DNA of 64,000 nucleotides from Salinicola lusitanus. Lineage in GTDB: Bacteria > Pseudomonadota > Gammaproteobacteria > Pseudomonadales > Halomonadaceae. A model generated the notes under the pieces. That model was not told the DNA's origin, did no database searches, and was given only the letters and a program-made list of their open reading frames with translations. The stretch lies in assembly GCF_003206045.1 (NCBI RefSeq), contig NZ_PZJM01000010.1, positions 35,127-99,126 of the forward strand, read 5' to 3'. Below are positions 11,110-20,749 of this stretch, piece after piece (position 1 is the stretch's first letter; each line of letters begins with the position of its first letter). Made by a program: the position numbers and the translations under genes.

Positions 11110-11502
11110 TTAGCGGCCCGAGTCGGGCCACTCTATGGTGTGCTCGTGACCGTCCGGCGTTACCTGCCAGAATCGGTCGGGATCGTCACCGGGTTGCCAG
11201 CCACCCAGCGAACAGCGGGCCTCGCAGCCCAGCTCGCGAGCGGCGTCGCGGGCGCAGTCGGTGTCGCGAGGCCAGGGCGTGGCGTCGCAGTCGAACCACA
11301 GGCTGGCGTAACCATCGGCGGCGCGTTCGACCAGCATGATGCCGATACCTCGCTCGGCGCCAGCGGTCCTGCCGCGCCAGATCCCCTTGCCGGCCCGGTC
11401 CAGGGTCAGGTCATCGTCGCCGAGGGTTTGCCGCAGCCATCGGGTGATGGCCTCGACGTCGGCGACGGCCAGATAGATTTCGATATCAGGAAAACGCTCC
11501 AT
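11110..11502 (-). CDS. Conserved protein of unknown function downstream of dapE
   Basis: A 130-residue acidic protein without signal peptide or membrane segment. The N-terminal strand-helix pattern ([21 protein letters not shown]) and the C-terminal [17 protein letters not shown] loosely resemble vicinal-oxygen-chelate (glyoxalase-like) folds, but I cannot identify the family. Its ATG at 11502 lies within the last 17 bases of dapE, so the two are probably translationally coupled and co-transcribed. Confidence that it is a real gene rests on this overlap and on its extent beyond any shadow. Confidence 0.65.
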   Translation of the reverse strand: MERFPDIEIYLAVADVEAITRWLRQTLGDDDLTLDRAGKGIWRGRTAGAERGIGIMLVERAADGYASLWFDCDATPWPRDTDCARDAARELGCEARCSLGGWQPGDDPDRFWQVTPDGHEHTIEWPDSGR

Positions 11503-12667
11503 GGGTTCCTCTGGCGAACAGCCGCTCGAGTGTCGTCTCGTAGATGCGGCTCAGGGTATCGAGGTCGTCGGCACGGATGCGTTCGTTGACCTGGTGGATG
11601 GTGGCATTGACAGGGCCCAGCTCGATCACCTGCGTGCCCAGTGTAGCAATGAAGCGCCCGTCCGACGTGCCGCCGGAGGTGGAAAGCGCCGGCCGATGGC
11701 CGGTGATCGCCTCGCAGGCACGCCGCGCCGCCTCGAGGAGCTCCCCCTCCGCGGTCAGGAAAGGTTCGCCGTTGAGGGTCCAGTCGAGCTGATAATCGAG
11801 CCCGTGGGCGGCCAGTTTCCGCTCGACCCGTTCGCGTAACTGGAGCTGCGTGACCTCGCTGGAGTAGCGAAAGTTGAAGGTCACCTCCAGTTCGCCGGGA
11901 ACGACATTGGTGGCACCGGTTCCTGCATGCAGGTTGGAGATCTGGAAGCTGGTCGCCGGGAAGAAGTCGTTGCCGGCATCCCAGGGCTCGTCGACCAGTT
12001 CGGAAAGCACGGGCAGCGCCTGGTGAATCGGGTTGCGGGCCAGTTGTGGATAGGCCACGTGGCCCTGAATGCCGCGCACCCGCAGCACCCCGCCCAGCGA
12101 TCCGCGGCGGCCGTTCTTGATCACGTCGCCCAGATGGCTGGTGGAGGAGGGCTCGCCGACGATGCAGTAGTCCAGCGGCTCGTGACGCTCGCGCAGTCGC
12201 TCCACCACGGCCCGGGTGCCGTGCACCGCCGGGCCTTCCTCGTCGGCGGTGATCAGGAACGCGATTCTGCCGTGGTGGTCCGGATGGGCGGCGACGAAGC
12301 GCTCGACGGCCGTCACCATCGACGCCAGGCTGCCTTTCATGTCGGCGGCCCCGCGTCCGCAGAGAAAACCGGCCTCATCGATGCGCGGCTCGAATGGCGG
12401 GTACTGCCACTCGCTCTCCGGTCCGCTGGGCACCACGTCGGTATGGCCGGCAAAGGCGAGCATCGGGCCGTGCTGGCCCCGGGTGGCCCAGAAGTTGTCG
12501 ATGCCACCGATCGACATCCGTTCGACCTGGAAGCCGATGCGTTCCAGGCGGTCGATCATCAGCGCCTGGCAGCCGTGATCGTCCGGCGTCACCGACGGTC
12601 GCTTGAGCAGCTCCAGTGCCAGCGTCAGCGTGTCGGAGGGCGCGGTCGTCATTGACGCTTGGGGCAT
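11486..12667 (-). CDS. dapE: Succinyl-diaminopimelate desuccinylase
   Basis: M20-family di-zinc hydrolase that converts N-succinyl-LL-diaminopimelate to LL-diaminopimelate for lysine and peptidoglycan. Motifs seen are [11 protein letters not shown] (metal His and Asp), [25 protein letters not shown] (catalytic Glu), IVGEPSST and the C-terminal [12 protein letters not shown] chose the ATG at 12667 (MPQASMTT), which has GGAGA 6 bases upstream, giving 393 residues; an upstream in-frame ATG at 12724 would overlap dapD. It lies 31 bases downstream of dapD, which supplies the preceding pathway reaction. Confidence 0.96.
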   Translation of the reverse strand: MPQASMTTAPSDTLTLALELLKRPSVTPDDHGCQALMIDRLERIGFQVERMSIGGIDNFWATRGQHGPMLAFAGHTDVVPSGPESEWQYPPFEPRIDEAGFLCGRGAADMKGSLASMVTAVERFVAAHPDHHGRIAFLITADEEGPAVHGTRAVVERLRERHEPLDYCIVGEPSSTSHLGDVIKNGRRGSLGGVLRVRGIQGHVAYPQLARNPIHQALPVLSELVDEPWDAGNDFFPATSFQISNLHAGTGATNVVPGELEVTFNFRYSSEVTQLQLRERVERKLAAHGLDYQLDWTLNGEPFLTAEGELLEAARRACEAITGHRPALSTSGGTSDGRFIATLGTQVIELGPVNATIHQVNERIRADDLDTLSRIYETTLERLFARGTHGAFS

Positions 12668-12698
12668 GCGGATCTCCAGGGCAGCCGGTCGGGCCGGA

Positions 12699-13724
12699 TC
12701 AATTGTGAGCGTGCAGCGATTCATTGAGGGCGACGGCGCTCTTGTTGGTGCGGCACTCCAGGCGCCCGGTCACCGAGTGACGAATGAACAGCAGATCGTC
12801 CTGGCCGGCGAGTTCCCGCGCGGCCACGGTCTGGACGGCTTCGCCCTGGTCGTCCAGGACGGTGACCTTGGAGCCCGCGGTGACATAGAGGCCGGCTTCG
12901 ACGGTGCAGCGGTCGCCCAGCGGGATGCCCAGGCCGGCATTGGCGCCGATCAGGCAGTTCTCGCCGATTCTGATCACCACGTTGCCGCCGCCGGAGAGCG
13001 TACCCATGGTGGAGCAGCCGGCACCCAGGTCGGAGCCCTTGCCGACGAAGACGCCGGCCGAGATACGTCCCTCGACCATGCCGGGGCCTTCGGTGCCGGC
13101 GTTGAAGTTGCAGAAACCCTCGTGCATGACCGTGGTGCCTTCGCCCAGATGGGCGCCGAGGCGTACGCGGGCGGTATCGCCGATCCGGATCCCCTTGGGC
13201 ACGACGTAGTCGGTCATCTTGGGGAACTTGTCGACGCAGTCCACCGAGAGCGGGCGTCCGGCCAGGCGGGCCTTGAGGCGACGCGCGGGAAGTTCCTCGA
13301 CGTCGATGGCGCCCTCATTGGTCCAGGCGATATTCCTGAGCAGGCCGAACATGCCGTCGAGCTGGGTGCCGTGGGGCTTGATCAGCCTATGGGAGAGCAG
13401 ATGCAGCTTGAGATAGACCTCCGGCACGCTGGCCGGCGCATGGTCTTCGTCCAGGAACACCGCAACCAGGGGGCGCTTGGCATCGACGAACGTCTCGGCG
13501 AGGTCGGCCTGATCGGCGGCGCCGGCGGCCCGCAGCGCTTCGGCGAGGCCGGCTGCGTGCTCCGGCAGGAAACTGACGACTTCCTCGCTGGCATCGGCAC
13601 CCAGGGCCTGGCGCGCGGCGGCGGCGAGGTCGGCGGCGGGCTGATGCAGCGGCGCCGGATAGTAGACTTCGAGCCAGTCGCCCTGGCTGTTCTGGGTACC
13701 GATTCCTAGCGCGAAGCTCAACAT
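12699..13724 (-). CDS. dapD: Tetrahydrodipicolinate N-succinyltransferase (long form)
   Basis: Catalyses succinyl-CoA-dependent acylation of tetrahydrodipicolinate, the committed step of the succinylase branch of diaminopimelate synthesis. The 341-residue length matches the long Pseudomonas-type DapD rather than the 274-residue enterobacterial form. The C-terminal half shows hexapeptide-repeat features ([57 protein letters not shown]) that build a left-handed beta helix. The ATG at 13724 follows GAGGA. It is followed by dapE at 31 bases and preceded by the Spx/ArsC-like gene, probably one operon. Confidence 0.95.
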   Translation of the reverse strand: MLSFALGIGTQNSQGDWLEVYYPAPLHQPAADLAAAARQALGADASEEVVSFLPEHAAGLAEALRAAGAADQADLAETFVDAKRPLVAVFLDEDHAPASVPEVYLKLHLLSHRLIKPHGTQLDGMFGLLRNIAWTNEGAIDVEELPARRLKARLAGRPLSVDCVDKFPKMTDYVVPKGIRIGDTARVRLGAHLGEGTTVMHEGFCNFNAGTEGPGMVEGRISAGVFVGKGSDLGAGCSTMGTLSGGGNVVIRIGENCLIGANAGLGIPLGDRCTVEAGLYVTAGSKVTVLDDQGEAVQTVAARELAGQDDLLFIRHSVTGRLECRTNKSAVALNESLHAHN

Positions 13725-13793
13725 CGCAGGTTCCTCATCGTGTTCGGTGAAAGGGTGTCGTGGAAGATCGTGGGGCCGGTGCGACCTCGCCCG

Positions 13794-14153
13794 CTAGGCC
13801 AGTGTCGCGTAGCGGGCAGGGTCGAAACCGACAATCAGGGTATCTTGGCCTGCAGGGTCGGTGCGCTGCAGTAGCGGACGCTTGATCAATGTCGGATTGG
13901 CCAGCATCAGTTCGCGAGCCCGCTCGGCGTCCAGCGGCTCCCGGTCCGCGGCATCGAGCTGCCGCCAGCTGGTACTGCGGGTGTTCAACAGCGTCTGCCA
14001 GTCGGCATTGGCCAGAAAGGTATCCAGTCGCTGCGGCCCGAGCCCATCCTCGCGGAGGTCGTGGTAACGATACGAGATGCCCAGCTCGTCGAGCCGGCGG
14101 CGGGCCTTGCGGCAAGTGTCGCAGGTCTTGATGCCGTAAACGGTGATGGTCAT
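13794..14153 (-). CDS. ArsC/Spx-family protein (YffB type)
   Basis: A 119-residue thioredoxin-fold protein of the arsenate reductase/Spx superfamily. It starts with ITVYGIKTCDTCRKARRRL (CxxC near residues 10-13) and ends with the family-typical PTLIKRPLL...LIVGFDPARYATL. The YffB subgroup is regularly found next to dapD/dapE and its function is unresolved. The ATG at 14153 was chosen over upstream codons because it matches the family N terminus and lies just downstream of a strong promoter (14191-14219). It is the first gene of the likely dapD-dapE operon. Confidence 0.88.
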   Translation of the reverse strand: MTITVYGIKTCDTCRKARRRLDELGISYRYHDLREDGLGPQRLDTFLANADWQTLLNTRSTSWRQLDAADREPLDAERARELMLANPTLIKRPLLQRTDPAGQDTLIVGFDPARYATLA

Positions 14154-14190
14154 GTCGCTGGCCTGTCGGGCGCTGCCGGAGAAGCGGCAG

Positions 14191-14219
14191 ATTATAGGCG
14201 CCCACGGACGGCGGCTCAA
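14191..14219 (-). promoter_or_regulatory. Sigma-70 promoter for the Spx-like/dapD/dapE operon
   Basis: On the minus strand TTGAGC (14219-14214), a 17-base spacer and a perfect TATAAT (14196-14191). This would start transcription about 30 bases before the Spx-like ATG at 14153. Confidence 0.75.
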
Positions 14220-14308
14220 ACCGCGCCGCTGGGGCGTCACTCTCGTGTCGTTCGGGGCCTGGGCCGACTGGTGCCGATGGAGCGGCAGTCGAGCATCCCG
14301 GATCGCGC

Positions 14309-14339
14309 TTGACCTATGGGTAACGCCAGGGTGCTAGCG
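14309..14339 (+). promoter_or_regulatory. Candidate MerR-type promoter for the DUF305 gene
   Basis: TTGACC (14309-14314), then CTAGCG (14334-14339) 19 bases later, or TGCTAG at 17 bases. The spacer carries ACC...GGT ends separated as in 21-base CueR-like operators, but the internal symmetry is only 4 of 7. DUF305 proteins are often copper-linked, which is why I list it. Confidence 0.3.
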
Positions 14340-14367
14340 TCAGGTTTTTCCCGGGGAGAAACAGCGA

Positions 14368-14766
14368 ATGATGATTTCGAAGTGCTGGTCGATCGGTATC
14401 GTAGCCGCCGGCTCGCTGGCTTTCGCCGCCAGTGGTCTGGCTCAGCCGCAGAGCGATGGCCATGGCGATCATCGGGCCCGTTCCGAATCGTCCGCCCAAT
14501 CCAGCGAGGCCAGCGATGCCTACCGTGAGGCGGCAACCCGCATGCAGCACAACATGGAGCTGGCGAACAGCGGCGACCCGGATATCGATTTTGCCACCGG
14601 CATGCTGGCCCATCACAGGGGGGCCGTCGCGATGGCCGAGGTCGAGCTCGCCTATGGCAAGGATCCGGAGATGCGAGCGCTGGCCCAGAAGATCATCGAG
14701 GCCCAGCAGGCGGAGATCGAACAGATGCGGGCATGGCTGAAAGCCAACCCCGCACCGGTCGATTGA
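14368..14766 (+). CDS. DUF305 family exported protein
   Basis: A 132-residue protein with an N-terminal signal peptide (hydrophobic IGIVAAGSLAFAASGLA, cleavage probably before QPQ), a His/Ser-rich linker, and a DUF305 domain with QHNMELANSGDPDIDFATGM and AHHRGAVAMAEVEL. The four-helix DUF305 fold is found in periplasmic metal-related proteins, including cyanobacterial copper-binding CopM. The His and Met residues in those motifs are intact here. The ATG at 14368 follows GGGGAGA. It is transcribed alone and converges with glnD, without a clear terminator in the short gap. A periplasmic copper role is inferred. Confidence 0.85.
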   Translation: MMISKCWSIGIVAAGSLAFAASGLAQPQSDGHGDHRARSESSAQSSEASDAYREAATRMQHNMELANSGDPDIDFATGMLAHHRGAVAMAEVELAYGKDPEMRALAQKIIEAQQAEIEQMRAWLKANPAPVD

Positions 14767-14793
14767 GGCGGTCTGGTTCCGGCGAATCGGGCG

Positions 14794-17469
14794 CTAAACG
14801 TCCAGGACTTCGTAAAGACGCGCGCGCAGTCGTGCCTGGGCCTCGGGGTCGGTCAGCGGCCGGCCGTGCTTGTCGGTGATGAAGAATACATCCTCGACCC
14901 GCTCGCCGAGGGTGGCGATCTTGGCCGTCGACAGTGCGATGTTCTGCTCCATGAAGATGCGGCCGACCCGAGCCAGCAGCCCCGGGCGGTCGGGGGCGAT
15001 CAGCTCCAGCGAGGTGCGTGCGTTGGCGGGGTCCTGCTCGATGATCACCTCGACCGGCACCCGGAAGTGTTTCAGTTGCCGGGGCGTATGGCGGCTGACG
15101 ATCTGCGGATAGTCGTCGGGGTCGTCGAGCTCCTCGACCAGGTGCCGGCGGATCGTCTCCAGCCGCGCAGGGTCGCGGATGGCGTCGTCATCGTCATCGA
15201 GCAGGATGAAGGTGTTGAGCGTCCAGTCGTCGCTCGAGGTGGCGATTCGAGCGTCGTGGATCGACAGGCCTAGCTGTTCGATGGCGGCCGCCGTCGCGGC
15301 GAACAGGTCGTCGGCCGAGCGCGTATGAATGAACAGCTTGGTGCCACCCTCGGTCATGTCCTCGCTGGGGGCGCTGACCAGGACCAGAGGCAGGTGATCG
15401 TCGTGGTGGGCGAGAATGCCCTGGGTCTGCCAGACGATCTCGCTGGGCGTGTACTGCAGGAAGTAGTCCTCGCCGAAGGTCTGCCAGAGTTCCGTGACGC
15501 GGGTCACGTCGGCGCCGACGGTCCGCAGCAGTCCCAGCGCCTCCTCTCGGGTCTCGCTGACCCAGCCCTGTCGGTCGACGGTGTTGTCGAGCCCTCGACG
15601 CAGCACTCGGCGGGTCTCGGTGTAGAGCTGGCGCATCAGCGAGGCGCGCCAGCCGTTCCATAACGTCGGGTTGGTGGCGCTGATATCGGCGACGGTGAGC
15701 ACGTAGAGATAGTCGAGATGAGTCTCGTCGCGCACGGTTCGGGCGAAGGCGTGGATCACGTCCGGATCGGAGATGTCGCGTTTCTGTGCCGTCTTCGACA
15801 TCAGCAGGTGGTGTTCCACTAGCCAGGCCACCAGTTGCGTGTCCCAGCTCGACAAGGCATGGCGGCGGCAGAACTCGGCGGCATCGATGGCGCCGAGCTC
15901 CGAGTGATCGCCACCGCGCCCCTTGCCGATGTCGTGATAGAGCCCGGTAATCCACAGCAGTTCGAGCTTGGGCAGCTTCTGGATCACATCGATGGCGACG
16001 GTATATTCGTCGGTGTCCCGCTCCTCGCGAAAACGCTGCAGGAAGCTGAGCAGGCGCAGGGTATGCGCGTCGACGGTATAGATGTGGAAGAGATCGTGCT
16101 GCATCAGGCCGACGGCCTCGCCGAACTCGGGCAGGTACTTGCCCAGCACCCCGTATCGATTCATGCGGGTCAGCTGGGTGGGAACGTCGCCGCCGCTGCG
16201 CAGCAGTTCCATGAACAGGCTCTGGTGGCGCAGATCGTCGCGGAAAGCGTCGTCGATCAAGTGACGGTGGTCGCGAATCTGACGGATGGTATCGGCCCGG
16301 ACGCCCTCGATCTCCGGATGCTGGGCCATCAGCAGAAACAGTTCCAACAGCGCGCCGGGGCGCCGCAGGAAGACGTTGGGGTGGCGAAGCTGGATATAGC
16401 CGCCCCGGCTTTCGAAGCGCGCATTGATCGGCTTGACCTCGAGCGCCTCGCCGGCGTGGAGAATCACTTCGTCGAAATGCTGCAGCAGCATGTCGTTCAG
16501 TCCGGCCAGGGCGGTGACGTGGCGGTAGTAGGCCTTCATGAACTGCTCGACGGCCAGTCGCTGTGGGGTGTCGGTGTAGCCGAACAGCTTGGCCAGGGCG
16601 CGCTGGTGGTCGAACAGCATGCGATCCTCGGCGCGTCCGGCGATCATGTGCAGGGCGTAGCGCACCTGCCACAGGAACGCCTGGCCCTGGCTCAGGATCC
16701 GCAACTCGGCATCGTTCATGAAGCCTTGCGCGACGACATCCTCGTAACGCAGTGGACCGAAATGGCGTTTCGCCACCCAGCCGATCATCTGGATGTCGCG
16801 CAGGCCGCCCGGCGCGCTCTTGAGGTTGGGCTCGAGGTGATACTCGGAGTTGTTGTGCTTGTAGTGGCGGGCGATCTGCTCCTGCCACTTGCCCTCGAAG
16901 AACGCTGCCGATGACCACATGTGGTGGGTGGAGAGGCGCTCCCGCATGGCGCTACGCAGCGTCTCCGGGCCCGCCAGGGTACGGGTCTCCAGCAGGTTGG
17001 TGATGACCGTGATGTCGCTTCGGGCTTCCCGCTCGCAGTCATTGAGCGAGCGCACGCTCTGCCCGACCTCGAGACCGATATCCCACAGCAGGGTAATGAA
17101 GCCGGTCAGTGACTCGCGATAGGGCGTGTCGTCGTCCGTACCGAGCAGCAGCAGCAGGTCGATATCGGAATAAGGGTGCAGCTCTCCGCGGCCGTAACCG
17201 CCAACGGCCAGCAGGGCGACGTTGTCGTCCGGCCACTCGAACCGCTCCCAGGCGATCTCGAGCAACCGGTCCAGGCACCAGGCGCGGCCGTACACCAGGT
17301 CGCGAACATCGGCGCCAGCGCGGAAACGCTCGTCGAGGCGCTCGCGGATCGTCTTCAGCGCCAGCTTGAACAGCGCGACGGGTTGGGAGTCGCATGCCAG
17401 CGCCTCACGGAAGGCCGCTGCATCGAACAGTGTTTCGTCGGGTTGAAAACGGTAGTGATGCAGCAGCAT
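14794..17469 (-). CDS. glnD: Bifunctional uridylyltransferase/uridylyl-removing enzyme
   Basis: The nitrogen sensor that uridylylates PII (GlnB/GlnK) when glutamine is low and deuridylylates it when glutamine is high. The 891-residue length is normal. The nucleotidyltransferase domain shows GGYGRGELHPYSDIDLL at about 90-106. The HD hydrolase domain shows TGLYHDIGKGRGGDHSELG near 505-522. Two ACT domains occupy the C terminus (FIHTRSADDLFAATAAAIE and SLELIAPDRPGLLARVGRIF). It lies 42 bases downstream of map, the same pairing as in Escherichia coli. Confidence 0.97.
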   Translation of the reverse strand: MLLHHYRFQPDETLFDAAAFREALACDSQPVALFKLALKTIRERLDERFRAGADVRDLVYGRAWCLDRLLEIAWERFEWPDDNVALLAVGGYGRGELHPYSDIDLLLLLGTDDDTPYRESLTGFITLLWDIGLEVGQSVRSLNDCEREARSDITVITNLLETRTLAGPETLRSAMRERLSTHHMWSSAAFFEGKWQEQIARHYKHNNSEYHLEPNLKSAPGGLRDIQMIGWVAKRHFGPLRYEDVVAQGFMNDAELRILSQGQAFLWQVRYALHMIAGRAEDRMLFDHQRALAKLFGYTDTPQRLAVEQFMKAYYRHVTALAGLNDMLLQHFDEVILHAGEALEVKPINARFESRGGYIQLRHPNVFLRRPGALLELFLLMAQHPEIEGVRADTIRQIRDHRHLIDDAFRDDLRHQSLFMELLRSGGDVPTQLTRMNRYGVLGKYLPEFGEAVGLMQHDLFHIYTVDAHTLRLLSFLQRFREERDTDEYTVAIDVIQKLPKLELLWITGLYHDIGKGRGGDHSELGAIDAAEFCRRHALSSWDTQLVAWLVEHHLLMSKTAQKRDISDPDVIHAFARTVRDETHLDYLYVLTVADISATNPTLWNGWRASLMRQLYTETRRVLRRGLDNTVDRQGWVSETREEALGLLRTVGADVTRVTELWQTFGEDYFLQYTPSEIVWQTQGILAHHDDHLPLVLVSAPSEDMTEGGTKLFIHTRSADDLFAATAAAIEQLGLSIHDARIATSSDDWTLNTFILLDDDDDAIRDPARLETIRRHLVEELDDPDDYPQIVSRHTPRQLKHFRVPVEVIIEQDPANARTSLELIAPDRPGLLARVGRIFMEQNIALSTAKIATLGERVEDVFFITDKHGRPLTDPEAQARLRARLYEVLDV

Positions 17470-17511
17470 GCGACGGGCGTCTCCGGAGGTGGGGCGGCGG
17501 GCAGGCGACGA

Positions 17512-18303
17512 TCAGTCCGTCAGGAAGCCGAAGTCTTCATCGGAGCGGGCCGTCAGGACCTCAACGCCGGAAGCGGTGACCAGCAGGGTGTGTTCCCACT
17601 GTGCCGACAGGCTCTTGTCCTTGGTCACTGCCGTCCACCCGTCCTTCAACACCTTGGTACGGTAGCCGCCGGCGTTGAGCATCGGCTCGATGGTCAGGCA
17701 CATGCCTTCGGCGAGTTCGGCATCGGCTTCCGGTGCGTAGCCGTCATAATGCAGGACCTGCGGCTCCTCGTGGAAGCCTGCGCCGATACCGTGACCGCAG
17801 AAATCCCGGACCACGGAGTAGCCAGCCTTTTCGGCATGGTTCTGGATCACCCGGGCGATGGTCGACAGCCTGGCGCCCGGTTTCACTTCGGCGATACCTT
17901 TATACAGGCTCTCCTGGGTGACCCGGCTCAGGCGCTCCCCTTGAATGGTGTCGCCGAGCACGAACATCATGCTGCTGTCGCCGTGGTAACCGTCGGCGGT
18001 CTTCACGGTGATGTCGATGTTCATGATGTCGCCACTCTTGAGCTTCTTGTCGAAGTCGGGAATGCCGTGGCAGACCACATGATTGATCGAGGTGCAGATC
18101 GACTTGGGGAAGCCGTGGTAGTCCAGGGGGGCCGGGGTGGAACCCAGTTCCTTGACGATGAAGTCGTGACACAGGCGGTCGAGCTCGCCGGTGGAAACGC
18201 CGACCTGCACGTGCGGGATGATCATCTCGAATACTGCAGCGGCCTGGCGGCCGGCTTCGCGCATTTTTTCGATCTCGTCGGGCGTCTTGCGTGGAATGTT
18301 CAT
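17512..18303 (-). CDS. map: Type I methionine aminopeptidase
   Basis: Removes the initiator methionine from nascent proteins. The 263-residue protein has the pita-bread-fold signature ligands: NIDITVKTADGYHGDSS (metal Asp residues), RDFCGHGIGAGFHEEP (metal and catalytic His) and CLTIEPML plus WEHTLLVT (metal Glu residues). The ATG at 18303 (MNIPRKTPDEIEKM) matches the family start; an in-frame TTG four codons upstream is less likely. It is the promoter-proximal gene of map-glnD and diverges from rpsB. A TATAGT on the minus strand at 18461-18456 may be its -10. Confidence 0.96.
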   Translation of the reverse strand: MNIPRKTPDEIEKMREAGRQAAAVFEMIIPHVQVGVSTGELDRLCHDFIVKELGSTPAPLDYHGFPKSICTSINHVVCHGIPDFDKKLKSGDIMNIDITVKTADGYHGDSSMMFVLGDTIQGERLSRVTQESLYKGIAEVKPGARLSTIARVIQNHAEKAGYSVVRDFCGHGIGAGFHEEPQVLHYDGYAPEADAELAEGMCLTIEPMLNAGGYRTKVLKDGWTAVTKDKSLSAQWEHTLLVTASGVEVLTARSDEDFGFLTD

Positions 18304-18573
18304 GCGCTCTCGCAATGGGGGGTCGATAGGGGCGATGGCGTGTCTCGGGCAGCGGTCGGCTGTCCCCGGTGTTGCCGGGCTTCAGGGAAACACTGCATGA
18401 ATGGTGGCGCGGGCGAATCACTGCGCTGGGCGGTGCCGGTCCGATCGGAATCCTCACTATACCCCGCAGGCTCCGGTTTCCGTGCTCCGTTCGCCCAGTG
18501 GTCCATCCCGCTCGCCGATTCATTCAGCGCTTCCTTAGACGACCGGCGACTTCATCTTGCCTGCGTTCTATGG

Positions 18574-18825
18574 TATAAATCCGCGCGCTCGACTGCAATT
18601 GCCCGTCTACCGGTTCCGGCAAAGATGGCCGATCTGGCTCCCGGCAGGCATCTCTACGCTGTCGCCAGGGTGGTCGAGTCAGTAGCGGCGACGACCTTCG
18701 AACGAAGGTCGCGTCATCAAAAACACACACGCACCGACACATGGTCCCGGGTGCCGCGACGGTCTAGCCGAGCGGTCGGATCCATGGGGTGTGTGGAGGC
18801 CTAACCCGATTCTTCAGGAGTCATC
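18574..18825 (+). promoter_or_regulatory. rpsB promoter and long leader (candidate S2 autoregulatory leader)
   Basis: An extended -10 (TGG then TATAAA, 18571-18579) followed by the GC-rich discriminator CCGCGCGC, as in stringently controlled ribosomal promoters. Transcription would start near 18587 and leave a leader of about 240 bases. The leader contains a perfect hairpin CGACCTTCG-AA-CGAAGGTCG (18692-18711) and possible long-range ACACAC/GTGTGT pairing. In gammaproteobacteria the rpsB leader is known to bind S2 for feedback control. The upstream part of the intergenic region (18304-18570) shows no gene. Confidence 0.6.
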
Positions 18826-19557
18826 ATGGCACAAGTCAACATGCGCGATCTGCTCAAGGCAGGCGCACACTTCGGTCACCAGACCCGTTACTGGAACCCG
18901 AAGATGGGGCAGTACATCTTCGGTGCACGTAACAAGATCCACATCATCAACCTCGAGCATACGCTGCCGGCACTGCTGGAAGCGACGAGCATCGTCGAGA
19001 AGATGGCCTCTTCCAACAACAAGATCCTGTTCGTCGGCACCAAGCGTTCCGCCAGCAAGATCATCAAGGAAGAAGCCAATCGCGTTGGTCAGCCGTTCGT
19101 CAACCATCGCTGGCTGGGCGGCATGCTGACCAACTACAAGACCATCCGCCAGTCGATCAAGCGTCTGCGCGAACTCGAGACCATGCGCGAAGATGGTACG
19201 TTCGAGAAGCTGACCAAGAAAGAAGTGCTGATGGCGACTCGTGAGCAGGACAAGCTCGAGCGCTCCATCGGCGGTATCAAGGAGATGGGCGGTCTGCCCG
19301 ACGCACTGTTCGTGATCGACGTCGATCATGAGCGCATCGCGATCAACGAAGCCAACAAGCTCGGCATTCCGGTGATCGGTGTCGTCGACACCAACTCCAA
19401 CCCGGACGGCGTCGATTACGTCATCCCGGGCAACGACGACTCCATTCGCGCCATCCAGATCTATGTGCAGGCGATCGCCGACGCCTGCGGCAAGGCGAAG
19501 GAAGGTCGTCCCGACGAGTTCGTCGAGGTGAGCGAGACCAGCGAAGCCGCTCAGTAA
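18826..19557 (+). CDS. rpsB: 30S ribosomal protein S2
   Basis: A 243-residue ribosomal protein of the small subunit. Family signatures are [57 protein letters not shown] and [21 protein letters not shown]. The ATG at 18826 follows CAGGAG. It opens the rpsB-tsf unit, and a terminator-like hairpin at 19636-19660 probably attenuates transcription into tsf. Confidence 0.98.
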   Translation: MAQVNMRDLLKAGAHFGHQTRYWNPKMGQYIFGARNKIHIINLEHTLPALLEATSIVEKMASSNNKILFVGTKRSASKIIKEEANRVGQPFVNHRWLGGMLTNYKTIRQSIKRLRELETMREDGTFEKLTKKEVLMATREQDKLERSIGGIKEMGGLPDALFVIDVDHERIAINEANKLGIPVIGVVDTNSNPDGVDYVIPGNDDSIRAIQIYVQAIADACGKAKEGRPDEFVEVSETSEAAQ

Positions 19558-19635
19558 TCGAGAAAACGGCATCGAGTCTGCGCTGAGCATGCTCCCGCAG
19601 GGCGGCAGTCGGTTCGCCGGTATCGGCGCAGACAC

Positions 19636-19660
19636 AAGGGGGCTCCATAGCCCCCTTTTT
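19636..19660 (+). terminator. Hairpin terminator/attenuator between rpsB and tsf
   Basis: AAGGGGGCT (19636-19644) pairs with AGCCCCCTT (19649-19657) around CCAT, followed by T residues. A partial terminator between rpsB and tsf is a known arrangement that lowers tsf expression relative to rpsB. Confidence 0.85.
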
Positions 19661-19725
19661 ACACCCGGAGCGACGCTCTCGTGGCGTCGTTCGTCAGACG
19701 AAACAGCGATTCTCAGGGGTAGAAC

Positions 19726-20595
19726 ATGGCAGCTATCAGCGCTTCTCTAGTCAAGGAACTGCGTGAGCGTACCGGTCTCGGCATGATGGAATGCAAGAAG
19801 GCACTGACCGAAGCCGACGGTGACATCGATCGCGCGATCGAGGATCTGCGCAAGAACTCCGGTCTGAAGGCCGCCAAGAAAGCGGGCCGGACGGCCGCCG
19901 AAGGCGCGATCCTGACCCGCGTCGCCGAAGACGGCAGCTACGCCGCGATGCTGGAAGTCAACTCGGAGACCGACTTCGTCTCCCGTGACGACAACTTCAA
20001 GAGCTTCGCCGCCAAGGTGCTGGCCAAGGTATTCGAGACCAAGTCCGAAGACGTCGCGGCCATCATGGACGGCGAGTTGGAAGATGCGCGCAACCAGCTG
20101 GTGCAGAAGATCGGCGAGAACATCTCCGTGCGTCGCGCGGTCGTCGTCGATGCACCGGAAGGCGGCGTCGTGGGTGCCTACGTCCATGGCGATCGTATCG
20201 GTGTATTGAGCGTGCTCAAGGGCGGCAACCCGGAAGTGGCCAAGGATGTCTCCATGCACGTGGCCGCGATCAACCCGGTCGTCGCGCGTCCTGAAGATAT
20301 GCCGCAGGCCCAGCTCGACAGCGAGAAGGCGATCATCCTGGCCCAGCCGGACATGGCCGGCAAGCCAGAGCAGATCGCCGAGAAGATGGTCCAGGGTCGC
20401 CTCAAGAAGTACCTGGCGGAGAACAGCCTGACCGAACAGCCTTTCGTCAAGGATCCGAACCAGACCGTTGCCGAGTACGCCAAGACGGCAGGCGGCGAAG
20501 TGGTTGGCTTCACGCGCTTCGAGGTTGGTGAGGGCATCGAGAAGGAAGAGGTCGATTTCGCCAAGGAAGTGATGGAACAGGCTCGCCGTAGCTGA
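19726..20595 (+). CDS. tsf: Elongation factor Ts
   Basis: Guanine nucleotide exchange factor for EF-Tu. The 289-residue protein starts with the family N-terminal UBA-like domain ([22 protein letters not shown]). The core contains [14 protein letters not shown], the region that contacts EF-Tu, followed by the dimerisation and C-terminal modules. The ATG at 19726 follows CAGGGG. It lies downstream of rpsB after an attenuator-type hairpin and upstream of pyrH and frr. Confidence 0.98.
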   Translation: MAAISASLVKELRERTGLGMMECKKALTEADGDIDRAIEDLRKNSGLKAAKKAGRTAAEGAILTRVAEDGSYAAMLEVNSETDFVSRDDNFKSFAAKVLAKVFETKSEDVAAIMDGELEDARNQLVQKIGENISVRRAVVVDAPEGGVVGAYVHGDRIGVLSVLKGGNPEVAKDVSMHVAAINPVVARPEDMPQAQLDSEKAIILAQPDMAGKPEQIAEKMVQGRLKKYLAENSLTEQPFVKDPNQTVAEYAKTAGGEVVGFTRFEVGEGIEKEEVDFAKEVMEQARRS

Positions 20596-20651
20596 GTTTC
20601 CGATAGTGCCTGGGACCGTGCTCGGGGCTCATGCCTGTGGCCGATCCCTCT

Positions 20652-20679
20652 GATGGCGTGCGCGAAAGCGCACGCCATC
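20652..20679 (+). terminator. GAAA-capped hairpin between tsf and pyrH
   Basis: A perfect 12-base stem GATGGCGTGCGC (20652-20663) pairing with GCGCACGCCATC (20668-20679), closed by a GAAA tetraloop. No T run follows, so it may be a transcript-stabilising 3' structure or a Rho-dependent site rather than an intrinsic terminator. Confidence 0.55.
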
Positions 20680-20749
20680 GCGTATCCGGCGGATGAGAAG
20701 ATCGTCTGCCACCTGCCGAATCCGACTCGTCAAACCAGGAGAGAGCGTC

